Origin: Nocardioides humilatus
Lineage (GTDB): Bacteria > Actinomycetota > Actinomycetes > Propionibacteriales > Nocardioidaceae
Direction: 5' to 3'
Length of the DNA stretch: 64,000 bases
Assembly (NCBI RefSeq): GCF_008373755.1
Contig: NZ_VUJV01000001.1
Coordinates: forward strand, 1,305,687-1,369,686
In this document: in pieces, positions 8,015 to 15,341 of the stretch
How the letters are laid out: every line of letters starts with the position of its first letter
How positions within the stretch are numbered: the stretch's first letter is position 1
The notes under the pieces: generated by a model
The model's input: only the letters and a program-made list of their open reading frames with translations
What the model was told of the DNA's origin: nothing
The model's database searches: none
Position numbers and translations under genes: made by a program

Positions 8015-9079
8015 TCAGCTGAGCGGCCGCCGCCGTGCGATGCCGTCGTCGATCATCTGCTGGAAGTGGTCGCCGATGGTGTCCTCGGCCTTGCGGTAGG
8101 CCAGGCCGAGCTCGCTGCGGCTGCGTGAGTTGTCGAACTCCAGCGGCCAGCCGACGTTCTTGTCCACGAACTCGCGCGTGTAGCCGGCCACCGGTGCGAC
8201 CAGCTTGAACGCCGCCTTCGGCACCTTGTTGTAGGGGAACGGGTAGGTCCGCCCGAACCGCTTGCGCAGGATCTTGCCGATCTGGAGCATCGTGATCGAC
8301 CGCGCGTTGGTGATGTAGCGGCCGTGCGCGTCGGGGGTGAAGCCGGCCGAGATGTGCGCGCGGGCCACGTCGCGTACGTCGACCATCCCCATCGCCAGGT
8401 CGGGTGCACCGCCGGCCAGGGTGAAGTCGGTGAACGCCCTCATCGTGGTCATCGACCCCGACTTGCTCGCGGTCGTCAGCGACGGGCCGAGCACCAGGCC
8501 CGGGTGGATCGTGACCATGTCCCAGCGGTTCTGCTCGCCGCAGATCTCCCAGGCCGCCTTCTCCGCGACGGTCTTGGAGTAGGGGTAGGGCTGGTGGTCG
8601 GCGCTGCTGGTGGTGTTCCAGTCGTCCTCGGTGAACGCGCCGCGGCCCTTCATGTCGACGTTGTCGCCGTGGATCGCGACCACGCTGCTGGTGAGCACCA
8701 CGCGCTTGACGGACGGCGTCGCGTTGACACTGGCCAGCACGTTGCGGGTGCCCTCGAGCGCCGGCCGTACGAGCTGGCGCTCGGGGTCGCGGACCTTGCC
8801 GAGCAGGAACGGCGACGCCGTGTGGATGACCAGCTCGCAGCCCGCCATCGCCTCGTCGTAGCTGCCCAGGTCGAGCAGGTCGGCCTTGTGCAGCGTCAGC
8901 CGGCCGGGGTGGGCCTCGGCGAGTGCTGTGAGGTGCTCGAGGCCGGACGTCTTGTCCGGGTTGCGCACGGTGCCGCGCACGGTGCGGCCGTCCTCGAGCA
9001 GGTAGCGGACGATCCAGCTGGCGACGTAACCGGTGGCTCCGGTCACCAGGACCGGGGCGTCGAGGTCGATGGTGGTCAT
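8015..9079 (-). CDS. NAD(P)-dependent extended SDR (dihydroflavonol-reductase-like)
   Basis: This 354-residue protein has an N-terminal Rossmann motif GATGYVAS at residues 13-20 and the catalytic YPYSK (YxxxK) near the middle. That is the pattern of extended SDRs of the 4-dihydroflavonol reductase / 3-beta-hydroxysteroid dehydrogenase type. ATG 9079 lies 6 nt after TATGCT, so the start is probably leaderless; upstream in-frame codons overlap the hydrolase gene and are rejected. It reduces or oxidises an unidentified carbonyl/alcohol substrate in the cytoplasm. It is 22 bp downstream of the alpha/beta hydrolase on the same strand. Confidence 0.85.
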   Translation of the reverse strand: MTTIDLDAPVLVTGATGYVASWIVRYLLEDGRTVRGTVRNPDKTSGLEHLTALAEAHPGRLTLHKADLLDLGSYDEAMAGCELVIHTASPFLLGKVRDPERQLVRPALEGTRNVLASVNATPSVKRVVLTSSVVAIHGDNVDMKGRGAFTEDDWNTTSSADHQPYPYSKTVAEKAAWEICGEQNRWDMVTIHPGLVLGPSLTTASKSGSMTTMRAFTDFTLAGGAPDLAMGMVDVRDVARAHISAGFTPDAHGRYITNARSITMLQIGKILRKRFGRTYPFPYNKVPKAAFKLVAPVAGYTREFVDKNVGWPLEFDNSRSRSELGLAYRKAEDTIGDHFQQMIDDGIARRRPLS

Positions 9080-9101
9080 CTGCGGAGCATAGGGCGGCCG
9101 G

Positions 9102-10439
9102 CTACGCGTGGGCGGCCGCGACGAGGTCCGGACGGGCCTCGGCCAGCAGCGCCTCGCGGTCCTCCGCGAGCACGAACCCCGCCGCGATGGCGGCATCGGT
9201 CGCGGCGGCGTACTGCTCGAGGTAGTCCTCCACCGACGCATACCGCTCGCGCAGCACCTCGCCCGGCAGGTCCCGCGTCGACCCGAACAAGCTGCACAGC
9301 ACCGAGATCCCCGGCGCCGCCAGTCCGCTCAGCACCTGCGTCGGCACCTCCACGCACGGCGTCCGCACCCCACCCCGCACGTTCCCCACCTGATCCCTCG
9401 CGAAGTGTCGCTCTTGCGCTGACGAAGTGTCGAGGTTGGTTGCTCGAGGTGTCGATGTTGCGTCGCCTGTCGCGAGCGCGCGGAGGGCGGCGCGGAGCAC
9501 GTAGGCCTGCTGGCCCCGGTTGACCGGCTCCGGGCAGCCGAGCAGCGACTCGAACTCGCCGATCTGCCAGAGGTCGGCGTGGGCGGTGCCGGCGATCTCC
9601 CAGGTACGACGACGCGGCCCGTCCGGCTGCCGGGCGTCGATGAACCCGAAGCGCGGTGACAGCACGTCGGTCTCGGTCTGTACGACGATCAGGTCGGCGT
9701 CGAGGTCGTCGCCGAAGGTGGCGGCGTCTCCCTGGCGGGCGACCTCCAGGTCGGCCGGTTGCCCGGGGAGCCCGAGCCCCAGTTCGTAGCGACCGCGGCT
9801 GTGGATCAGGTAGCCGTCGAAGAGGCCGGCCAGGGGCGCGATCCGGGTGACGTACGTCGTCAACGCGAACGCCGACTGCGACTCACCGACCGCGATCCTC
9901 CGGATCACGCTGAGGTCACCGAGCGGCCCGCCGGGTTCGGTCAGCGCGGCGGCGATCCGCGTGAACATGTCATAGGCGTAGGCATCGCCCGGGTGGTCGA
10001 GGACGCCGTAGCGGCTCGGGTCCGTGCCCCGCAATCCGAGCGACGGATCGCCGCCGACCGAGGGCGGGCCGCCAACGGCGCCGACCTGTTGGGCAGAGAC
10101 CCCGACCCACGCGTGACCCTGCCGCACGATCTCCTCGGCGAGGTAGGTGTAGTCGGGCGCGGCGTCGCTGCCGCTGCTGACGTTGAGCCACTCGACAACC
10201 ACGACCCCGCTGGCCGCTGCCGGTTCGACCGGCGCCCGCACGAGGATCCGGGTGGTGAACGGCGCCGGGTCTCCGGTGACCACCGCCGTGGCGCCCGCAG
10301 CAGACTCGAAGCGATCGGCGACGCCGCTGACGACGTACTCCTGCTCGGCGAAGCCGACCGCGGCGAGCTCGGGCCCGGGGTTGACGGCGGCGAGCACCGG
10401 CGCGCCGGCAGGAAGGAGGGTGAAGGTCGGCGCGGTCAC
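9102..10439 (-). CDS. Alpha/beta hydrolase domain-containing protein with repeat-derived insert
   Basis: From GTG 10439 the protein has 445 residues. GESQSA is the nucleophile elbow, and VVVVEWLNVSSGSD and TAHADLW fit the actinobacterial alpha/beta-hydrolase-domain family of putative esterases. An alternative ATG at 10505 would add 22 unconserved-looking residues and cover an operator. Residues about 324-346 (reading NLDTSSAQERHFARD) are encoded by a dispersed 22-bp-period repeat at 9401-9466, apparently inserted in frame. Substrate unknown. Confidence 0.75.
   Translation of the reverse strand: MTAPTFTLLPAGAPVLAAVNPGPELAAVGFAEQEYVVSGVADRFESAAGATAVVTGDPAPFTTRILVRAPVEPAAASGVVVVEWLNVSSGSDAAPDYTYLAEEIVRQGHAWVGVSAQQVGAVGGPPSVGGDPSLGLRGTDPSRYGVLDHPGDAYAYDMFTRIAAALTEPGGPLGDLSVIRRIAVGESQSAFALTTYVTRIAPLAGLFDGYLIHSRGRYELGLGLPGQPADLEVARQGDAATFGDDLDADLIVVQTETDVLSPRFGFIDARQPDGPRRRTWEIAGTAHADLWQIGEFESLLGCPEPVNRGQQAYVLRAALRALATGDATSTPRATNLDTSSAQERHFARDQVGNVRGGVRTPCVEVPTQVLSGLAAPGISVLCSLFGSTRDLPGEVLRERYASVEDYLEQYAAATDAAIAAGFVLAEDREALLAEARPDLVAAAHA
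9401..9466. repeat. Three 22-bp-period units of a dispersed repeat, inside a gene
   Basis: The core CGAAGTGTCG (third copy CGAGGTGTCG) recurs at 9401, 9423 and 9445, exactly 22 bp apart. The same core, period and linker text (CTCTTGCGCTGA) reappear at 59204-59330. Three units make 66 bp, a multiple of three, so the hydrolase frame is kept. Confidence 0.85.
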
Positions 10440-10464
10440 CGGGACATCATCTCCGTAGCGAAGT

Positions 10465-10480
10465 TCCGTAGTCCTACGGA
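10465..10480. promoter_or_regulatory. Inverted repeat upstream of hydrolase and FCD gene
   Basis: TCCGTAG-TC-CTACGGA has perfect 7-bp arms. It lies between the divergent hydrolase (start 10439) and FCD-domain gene (start 10595). The size and spacing suit a GntR-type operator. The binding protein is not identified, and the neighbouring FCD protein has no DNA-binding domain. Confidence 0.5.
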
Positions 10481-10521
10481 TCCACGCCCGGAGCGCCGGT
10501 CGCATCCTGGTTGACGGAGCA

Positions 10522-10560
10522 TGGACGGCCCTGTCGACCGGGGGGCCTCAGGGCCGTCCA
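10522..10560 (+). promoter_or_regulatory. 12-bp perfect stem-loop in the FCD gene leader
   Basis: TGGACGGCCCTG (10522-10533) pairs perfectly with CAGGGCCGTCCA (10549-10560) across a 15-nt loop. It ends 34 bp before the GTG start at 10595. It could be an attenuator, a terminator or an operator. Its presence argues against using the upstream ATG at 10511 as the start. Confidence 0.5.
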
Positions 10561-10594
10561 ACTCTGTTCAGGCCACGCGACGGGAGGAGCAGGC

Positions 10595-10978
10595 GTGCAC
10601 GAGGCGATCTCGATGCTCGTGGACTCCCGCACCCTCGAGGAGCTCGTCGACTACCGCCTCATCGTCGAGCCACGGCTCGCGGGACGTGCGGCGCTGCGCC
10701 GCAGCGACAGCGCCCTGAGCCGGATGGAGCAGGTCGGCGACGTCGACTTCCACGTCCTCATCGCACGCGAGGCCGGCAACCTGCTGATCGAGGACAACCT
10801 GTCCACCACGCTCTCGGCGATGGGGCGGCTGTCCTGCTGCCAGCACGGTGGCTACGGCGACCCCAGCGCCGAGGAGCACCGTGCCGTGGTCACCGCGATC
10901 CGCTTCCGCGACGCCCAGGCAGCCTCCACGGCGATGGCAACGCACCTGAGCAACGTGCTCCTGCGCGCGACTCACTAG
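10595..10978 (+). CDS. FCD-domain protein lacking the GntR DNA-binding domain
   Basis: GTG 10595 is preceded by GGGAGGAG, which fixes the start and gives 127 residues. The sequence is an FCD effector domain of the FadR subfamily of GntR regulators: VDSRTLEELVDYRLIVEPRLA opens it, and the likely metal ligands are the Asp and His of DVDFH plus later His in EEHRAV and MATHLSN. There is no room or frame upstream for a winged helix, because the divergent hydrolase begins 156 bp away. It is either a degraded regulator or a stand-alone sensor. The middle also seems shorter than a normal FCD. Confidence 0.65.
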   Translation: MHEAISMLVDSRTLEELVDYRLIVEPRLAGRAALRRSDSALSRMEQVGDVDFHVLIAREAGNLLIEDNLSTTLSAMGRLSCCQHGGYGDPSAEEHRAVVTAIRFRDAQAASTAMATHLSNVLLRATH

Positions 10979-11035
10979 GAGCCGTGACGGCTCAGACGAA
11001 AGGCCTCCGACTTGCGGAAGTGGAGGGACTTTCGT
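10979..11035 (+). terminator. Tandem hairpins after the FCD gene
   Basis: GAGCCG-TGA-CGGCTC (10979-10993) follows the stop codon directly. A second structure pairs ACGAAAG (10996-11002) with CTTTCGT (11029-11035) and, inside it, CCTCC with GGAGG. The genes on either side converge here, so the hairpins may end transcription from both. Confidence 0.55.
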
Positions 11036-11086
11036 GAACCTGCTTCACGCAATCCCCTCCGGTCTAGGAGCCGAAGCCTCGTCGCC

Positions 11087-11209
11087 TCAGGCATCGTGAC
11101 CGGGGCACCACTGCTCGGCGGACACCTGCGCAGCCACCTCGTCGACGTGGTCGCCGCAGCCGGCCCAGGTCGTCTTGCCGCAGGTGCGGCAGGGCGTCGC
11201 GTAACACAT
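11087..11209 (-). CDS. 40-residue cysteine-rich protein (zinc-ribbon-like)
   Basis: ATG 11209 has AGAGG six bases upstream. The peptide runs MCYATPCRTCGKTTWAGCGD and then DHVDEV through QWCPGH to a TGA at 11087. It holds five cysteines and two histidines, including CxxC and CxH-like pairs, so metal binding is likely. Similar 40-residue proteins with a TCGKTTWAGCG core are widespread in actinobacteria and have no known role. It is the last gene of the MMPL/AhpD operon, 20 bp after the AhpD-like gene. Confidence 0.75.
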   Translation of the reverse strand: MCYATPCRTCGKTTWAGCGDHVDEVAAQVSAEQWCPGHDA

Positions 11210-11229
11210 GGTGGATCCTCTCTTCGGCT

Positions 11230-11616
11230 TCAGGACGGAGTATCACCCGCGTCAAGGGCATCCGCGAACTCGCAGAACGACTCATACGCGCGAGCGCCGT
11301 GGATGGTCGCCGGACCGCCGTGCATGAGGAAGGTGACGCCGATCGCCTCCGCTGCCTCCTGCCGGGTGGCACCCGCGCGCACAGCAGCCTGCGCGTGGGA
11401 TGCGACGCAACCGTCGCACCCCTCGACCACGCCGATCGCCAACGCGATCAGCTCCTTGGTCCGCCGGTCGAGCGCGCCATCGGCGAAGGCGGCCCGGCTC
11501 AGCTCACCGAAGCCTTGATAGACCTCGGGGATCGCCCGCCGCAGCTCGCGGTGCTGCGGGGTGAGCTCGCGCAGGACCTGGCGTCCGTAGGCGCTGCCTT
11601 CGTGGATGGTGGTCAT
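11230..11616 (-). CDS. Carboxymuconolactone decarboxylase / AhpD-like protein
   Basis: This 128-residue protein has EGCDGCVASHAQAAV, the CxxC-x2-H redox motif of AhpD-like alkylhydroperoxidases in the CMD family. ATG 11616 is preceded by AAAGG at 7 nt. The fold is usually a small helical bundle using the two cysteines to reduce peroxides, and some members have other roles. It lies 20 bp downstream of the MMPL gene and 20 bp upstream of the cysteine-rich mini-protein. A thiol-redox role fits the sulfur- or metal-responsive repressor next to the operon. Confidence 0.82.
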   Translation of the reverse strand: MTTIHEGSAYGRQVLRELTPQHRELRRAIPEVYQGFGELSRAAFADGALDRRTKELIALAIGVVEGCDGCVASHAQAAVRAGATRQEAAEAIGVTFLMHGGPATIHGARAYESFCEFADALDAGDTPS

Positions 11617-11636
11617 CGTGATGCCTTTCATGTGGT

Positions 11637-13796
11637 TCATGAGTGGGAGAAGGAGAGGTCGGGGAGCACCCGACGCAGCCATCGCGGCGAGGCCCAGGCA
11701 GCGCGCCCGGCGATCCTCAGCAGCACCGGCAGCAGCACCAGGCGCACGACGAAGGCGTCGAGCAAGACCGCGATCCCGAGGATGAAGCCCATCTCCTTGG
11801 GCGGGAGCGGGCCAGATAGGGCGAAGGTGAGGAACACCGCGACCATCACGCCACCGGCGGCGAAGATGACCCGACCAGAGTGCGCGACCGCGCCGACCAT
11901 CGCCTCCTTGGGATCGCCGGACCGCTCCCAGTGCTCCTTGGCCGAGGCCAGGAGGAAGACCGTGTAATCCATCGCGATCGCGAAGATCATCGCGAAGAAG
12001 AACGGCGGGGCCCACGCGTCGAGGAACCCCTGCGACTCGAAGCCGAGCAGCCCGGCGCCGTGACCATTCTGGAAGACCAGGCGGGCGACGCCGAATGCAG
12101 CGGCCGTCGACAGCAGGCTGGCCAGCGTGCCGAGCAGCGCAATCAGCGGGGCCTGGAGAGCGATCAGCAGGAGCAGGAAGCCGAGGGCGAGCACGACCCC
12201 GATCACCAGCGGTGTCGACCGGTCGAGCTGCGACTTGAGATCGCTGTTCTCGACCGCCGCTCCACCAACCAGAGCATCCCGTGGCAGGTCGGCGCGCAGG
12301 CGGTCGACGGTGTCGACCAGCGCCGGGTCGGAGGGGTCGACGCTCGGCACGGCCTGCACCATCACGAGGTCGCTGCCGTCGGCGGCCGGCGTCGCCGGCA
12401 GTACGGCGGCGATCCCCTCGTCCGCCTGCAACACCGCGGTCGCAGCAGCCGCGTCCTCAGCCGGGACGACCACCTGGAGAATGCCGGGCGCCCCCGGCCC
12501 GAAGGCGCGCTGCACCTCGGCGTAGCCGATCCGTGCGGTCGCGTCGTCGGGCAGCACCTTGATCGAGGGCATCGCGGTCTTCAGACCGATGACGGGTGCG
12601 GCGAGGGCGACGAGCACCAGCAGCGAACCGACACCCCAGACCACCGGGCGGTTCCACAGCCGCTCCCCCCACGCAGCGAAGGCCGGGCTGCGGTGCTCGC
12701 CCTGGCGCACCCACGGGAGCGACAGCCGGTTGATTCGGTCGTCGAGCGAGGCGAGCACGACGGGCAGCAGGGTGAGCGTCGCGGCCAGCACGAAGACGAC
12801 CGAGATCATGATCCCGCCCGCGACCGACCGGAAGGCCGGCGACGGGACGAGCAGCACCGCTGACAACGAGACGAGCACGGTCGCGCCGGAGAGCAGCACC
12901 GCTTTGCCGGCGGTGTCCATCGTCTGCTCGATCGCCTGGTGGACCGACACCTGCTCGCCCATCCGAGCGGCACGGAACCGCGCGACGAGGAAGAGCGCGT
13001 AGTCGATGCCGAGCGCGAGGGAGAACATCATCGCGAAGTTCATGGCCCAGATGGAGACGGGCGTGACCTCGTTGAGGAGGACCAGCGAACCGGCGGTCGC
13101 GACGAGCCCGGCGATGGTGAGCATCAGCGGCAGACCGGCTGCGACGAGCGCCCCGAAGGCGAGCACCAGGATCACCAGGGTGACCGGCCAGGAGAACATC
13201 TCCGAGGTCATCATCGCCTCGAGGTTGGCCTCGTTGAAGTCCGACCACATCAGCGACGAACCGGTCGGGTTGACCTGGACCGCGTCGGTCGAGAGCGCTT
13301 CGAGGTCTCCCTTGACCTCGGTCGCCACGCGCACCATCTCGTTGGCGTCGACGCCGGCTCCGGCGAGTACGACGGCCGTCCGACCGTCCGCCGACAGGCT
13401 CACGCCCGGGATCGGCGCGATGACCTCGGCCAGCCGGGGTTCCTGCTCGAGCAGGCCGACGACCCGGTCGATCACGGCAGGCCCGTCGCCCTCGTCGAGC
13501 GGTGCGTCCGTGCTGTGCACGACCACCTGGATCGCGTGGCTCGCGTTGCCGCCGAAGTGGTCCTGCGCGAGCTCGCGCACGGCCACCGACTCCGACCCGT
13601 TGTCCTGCCAGCCGGCGCCGGAGAGGTTCTTCTCGACGGCCGGCGCGAAGGCACCCAGGCCGACGACGAGCAGCACCCACACGCCCACCACCACGCGGCG
13701 GTGGTCGGCCGCCCATGTCCCGAGCCTTCCCAGTGCCCCGGCTCCTGCGCTCGGGGCGCCCGCTTCGGAGCGGGTCTCGCGATCGATCTGCGTCAT
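11637..13796 (-). CDS. MMPL/RND family transporter
   Basis: At 719 residues it has the RND/MMPL layout: a first membrane helix at about residues 35-55 (VVVGVWVLLVVGLGAF), a large extracytoplasmic loop, a block of helices including the conserved GIDYALFLVARFR, then a second copy with AMDYTVFLLASAKEHW. MMPL proteins move lipids or small hydrophobic molecules across the cytoplasmic membrane using the proton gradient. It is the first gene of a three-gene operon read away from the CsoR/CstR-like repressor, with two strong palindromes just upstream. The substrate is unknown. Confidence 0.9.
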   Translation of the reverse strand: MTQIDRETRSEAGAPSAGAGALGRLGTWAADHRRVVVGVWVLLVVGLGAFAPAVEKNLSGAGWQDNGSESVAVRELAQDHFGGNASHAIQVVVHSTDAPLDEGDGPAVIDRVVGLLEQEPRLAEVIAPIPGVSLSADGRTAVVLAGAGVDANEMVRVATEVKGDLEALSTDAVQVNPTGSSLMWSDFNEANLEAMMTSEMFSWPVTLVILVLAFGALVAAGLPLMLTIAGLVATAGSLVLLNEVTPVSIWAMNFAMMFSLALGIDYALFLVARFRAARMGEQVSVHQAIEQTMDTAGKAVLLSGATVLVSLSAVLLVPSPAFRSVAGGIMISVVFVLAATLTLLPVVLASLDDRINRLSLPWVRQGEHRSPAFAAWGERLWNRPVVWGVGSLLVLVALAAPVIGLKTAMPSIKVLPDDATARIGYAEVQRAFGPGAPGILQVVVPAEDAAAATAVLQADEGIAAVLPATPAADGSDLVMVQAVPSVDPSDPALVDTVDRLRADLPRDALVGGAAVENSDLKSQLDRSTPLVIGVVLALGFLLLLIALQAPLIALLGTLASLLSTAAAFGVARLVFQNGHGAGLLGFESQGFLDAWAPPFFFAMIFAIAMDYTVFLLASAKEHWERSGDPKEAMVGAVAHSGRVIFAAGGVMVAVFLTFALSGPLPPKEMGFILGIAVLLDAFVVRLVLLPVLLRIAGRAAWASPRWLRRVLPDLSFSHS

Positions 13797-13810
13797 CGTC
13801 GTACTCCTTT

Positions 13811-13867
13811 CGTATCCCCCCGGGGGGATACGACGAACAACGTTAGCACATCCCCCCGGGGGGATGT
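13811..13867. promoter_or_regulatory. Two CsoR/CstR-type operators in the divergent promoter
   Basis: Two perfect palindromes, 13811-13832 and 13848-13867, share the core ATCCCCCCGGGGGGAT and are 36 bp apart centre to centre. GC-tract palindromes with flanking A/T are the known recognition pattern of DUF156 (CsoR/RcnR/CstR) repressors. They lie between the repressor gene (13880) and the MMPL operon (13796), so both are probably controlled. Confidence 0.85.
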
Positions 13868-13879
13868 AGAATCGAAGAT

Positions 13880-14140
13880 GTGAAGCTCGACCCCGAAGAC
13901 ATCAAGCCCGTCATCACCCGCCTCAAGCGCGCCAACGGACACCTCGCCTCGGTGATCCGGATGCTCGAGGAGGGCGCCGACTGCGAGGACGCGATGATGC
14001 AGATCGCCGCCGTCAACAAGGCCGTCAGCCGCGGCGGCTACGCCCTGGTCGCGACCGGGCTCCAGCAGTGCCTCGTCGAGGGCTCCCTCGACAGCGTCGA
14101 TGCCAAGAAGCTGGAGAAGGTCTTCCTCTCCCTCGCCTGA
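13880..14140 (+). CDS. CsoR/CstR-family (DUF156) transcriptional repressor, Cys-Cys type without the copper His
   Basis: This 86-residue all-helical protein is a typical DUF156 repressor from GTG 13880 (ITRLKRANGHLASVIRMLEEGADCEDAM). The two conserved cysteines are C35 and C64, spaced as C36/C65 of copper-sensing CsoR. The His four residues before the second Cys in CsoR is Gly here (G60). That Cys-Cys pattern is the one of CstR-like persulfide sensors rather than Cu(I) sensors. It should form a tetramer that binds the GC palindromes just upstream and release them on thiol modification or metal binding. Confidence 0.85.
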   Translation: MKLDPEDIKPVITRLKRANGHLASVIRMLEEGADCEDAMMQIAAVNKAVSRGGYALVATGLQQCLVEGSLDSVDAKKLEKVFLSLA

Positions 14141-14170
14141 CCGGTATCAGGACGGCCCTACGGAGATCTG

Positions 14171-14230
14171 TAGGTAGTGACCTGCGTAGTTCTCCCGTGT
14201 CGGACACCTGACTCCCGCGCCTTCACTGGA
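14171..14230 (+). promoter_or_regulatory. Conserved leader, copy 1 (shared with 28308-28367)
   Basis: TAGGTA (14171), TGCGTAGT (14183), CTCCCGTGTCGGAC (14192-14205) and CCTTCACTGGA (14220-14230) occur with identical spacing in the copy at 28308-28367. The ATG of the following small gene is about 41 bp further on in both. It is probably a shared promoter or operator. Confidence 0.65.
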
Positions 14231-14271
14231 CGCAGCCCCCACCGGCTCCCGACAGAAGGGCGAGGTCAGCG

Positions 14272-14553
14272 ATGAGCACCCAGACGACCCAGATCGGCCA
14301 CACCGGCCAGATCGAGGCACTGAACGCACACTTCCTGCGCGACGCGTTCGGGCGCCCCCTGACCGACGGCACCTGCGTGGTCGACCCGGACGGGCAGGTC
14401 GGCTACGTGCGGTTCGAGCACGGCAACCGGCGCGGCCCCGACTCGGGCTACTGGGACGGCTGGTTCACCGTGGCGCCGACGCGCGACGCCCACCCGCTGC
14501 GCGGCAAGCTCGTGACCGGGTCGATGGTCTCCGTGATCGGTGTGGCGTCATGA
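14272..14553 (+). CDS. Small conserved-leader protein, 93 residues, function unknown
   Basis: The ATG at 14272 is preceded by GCGAGG. The protein (MSTQTTQIGHTGQIEALNAH start, ending TGSMVSVIGVAS) has no signal peptide or membrane segment. Its middle (GQVGYVRFEHGNRRGPDSGYW) looks like a small beta-rich cytoplasmic protein. No family was recognised. Its TGA overlaps the ATG of the SGNH hydrolase (ATGA), so the two are translationally coupled. The leader is the one shared with the 28408 gene. Confidence 0.7.
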   Translation: MSTQTTQIGHTGQIEALNAHFLRDAFGRPLTDGTCVVDPDGQVGYVRFEHGNRRGPDSGYWDGWFTVAPTRDAHPLRGKLVTGSMVSVIGVAS

Positions 14554-15341
14554 GCGGCGCGGCTGCCGACTACGTCCGGTTCGTCGCCCTCGGCGACTCG
14601 GCCTCCTGCGGTGTTGGTGACCCGACGCCCGAGGGCTGGCGCGGGTGGGCGCAGATCCTCGCCGACGCGATCGGTGAGGAGCACCACGTCTCCTTCTGCA
14701 AGCTCGCCGTGCCGGGCGCGGTCGTCGACGACGTACGACGGCAGCAGCTCGACGACGCCCTGGACCACCGCCCCGTGGTGGCGTCCCTGATCGTCGGTGT
14801 CAACGACGTGCTGCGGTCGTCGTGGGACCCCGAGCAGGTGCGCGCCGACCTGCTCCACTGCGCGCGCGAGCTGGCCCGCTCCGGCGCGCTGATCGTGACG
14901 GTCCGCTTCCACGACCACACCCGGGTGCTCGGCATCCCCCGCCCGTTGGCCAACCCGCTGCGCCGCCGGATCGACGCACTCAACGCGATCTACGACGAGG
15001 TCCACGAGGAGTACGGCACCCTCCAGGTCGACCTCGGCGCCGAGCCGGCGGTCTACGACCGCGACTTCTGGGCCTTCGACCGGCTGCACCCCTCCGAGCA
15101 GGGCCACCGTTGGCTGGCCCGTCGGATCGGCGAGCTCCTCGGCGCCGAAGGACTGACCTTCCCGCTGCCGTCGCTGGCGTGCACCGGCACCCGCGAGACC
15201 CTGCGCGAGCACGCGCACACGCTCGTCGCCGAGGTCGCGCCGTGGCTCGGCCGCCGCGCCGGGGACGTCGCACGGTCCGCCGGCCGCGGCGCTGCGCGCC
15301 GCCTCTTCAGCGGAACCGCGGGTGCGCCCGTCCTGCAATGA
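14550..15341 (+). CDS. SGNH/GDSL hydrolase
   Basis: This 263-residue protein carries the SGNH blocks: GDSASCG (block I Ser), a conserved Gly region, GVND (Asn), and DRLHPSEQGH (block V Asp-His). It is probably an esterase or lipase acting on small acyl esters. There is no clear signal peptide. It is coupled to the preceding small gene. Its last 35 bp overlap the 3' end of the convergent 15307-16374 gene. Confidence 0.88.
   Translation: MSGAAADYVRFVALGDSASCGVGDPTPEGWRGWAQILADAIGEEHHVSFCKLAVPGAVVDDVRRQQLDDALDHRPVVASLIVGVNDVLRSSWDPEQVRADLLHCARELARSGALIVTVRFHDHTRVLGIPRPLANPLRRRIDALNAIYDEVHEEYGTLQVDLGAEPAVYDRDFWAFDRLHPSEQGHRWLARRIGELLGAEGLTFPLPSLACTGTRETLREHAHTLVAEVAPWLGRRAGDVARSAGRGAARRLFSGTAGAPVLQ

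Noticed and set aside
10511-10978. ATG 10511 as start of the FCD gene.
   Set aside because: It would translate through a 12-bp perfect stem-loop, whereas GTG 10595 has a strong GGGAGGAG ribosome-binding site.
13880-14140. A copper-sensing CsoR.
   Set aside because: The His that completes the Cu(I) site is Gly, and no copper exporter or chaperone gene is nearby. A CstR-like role fits better.
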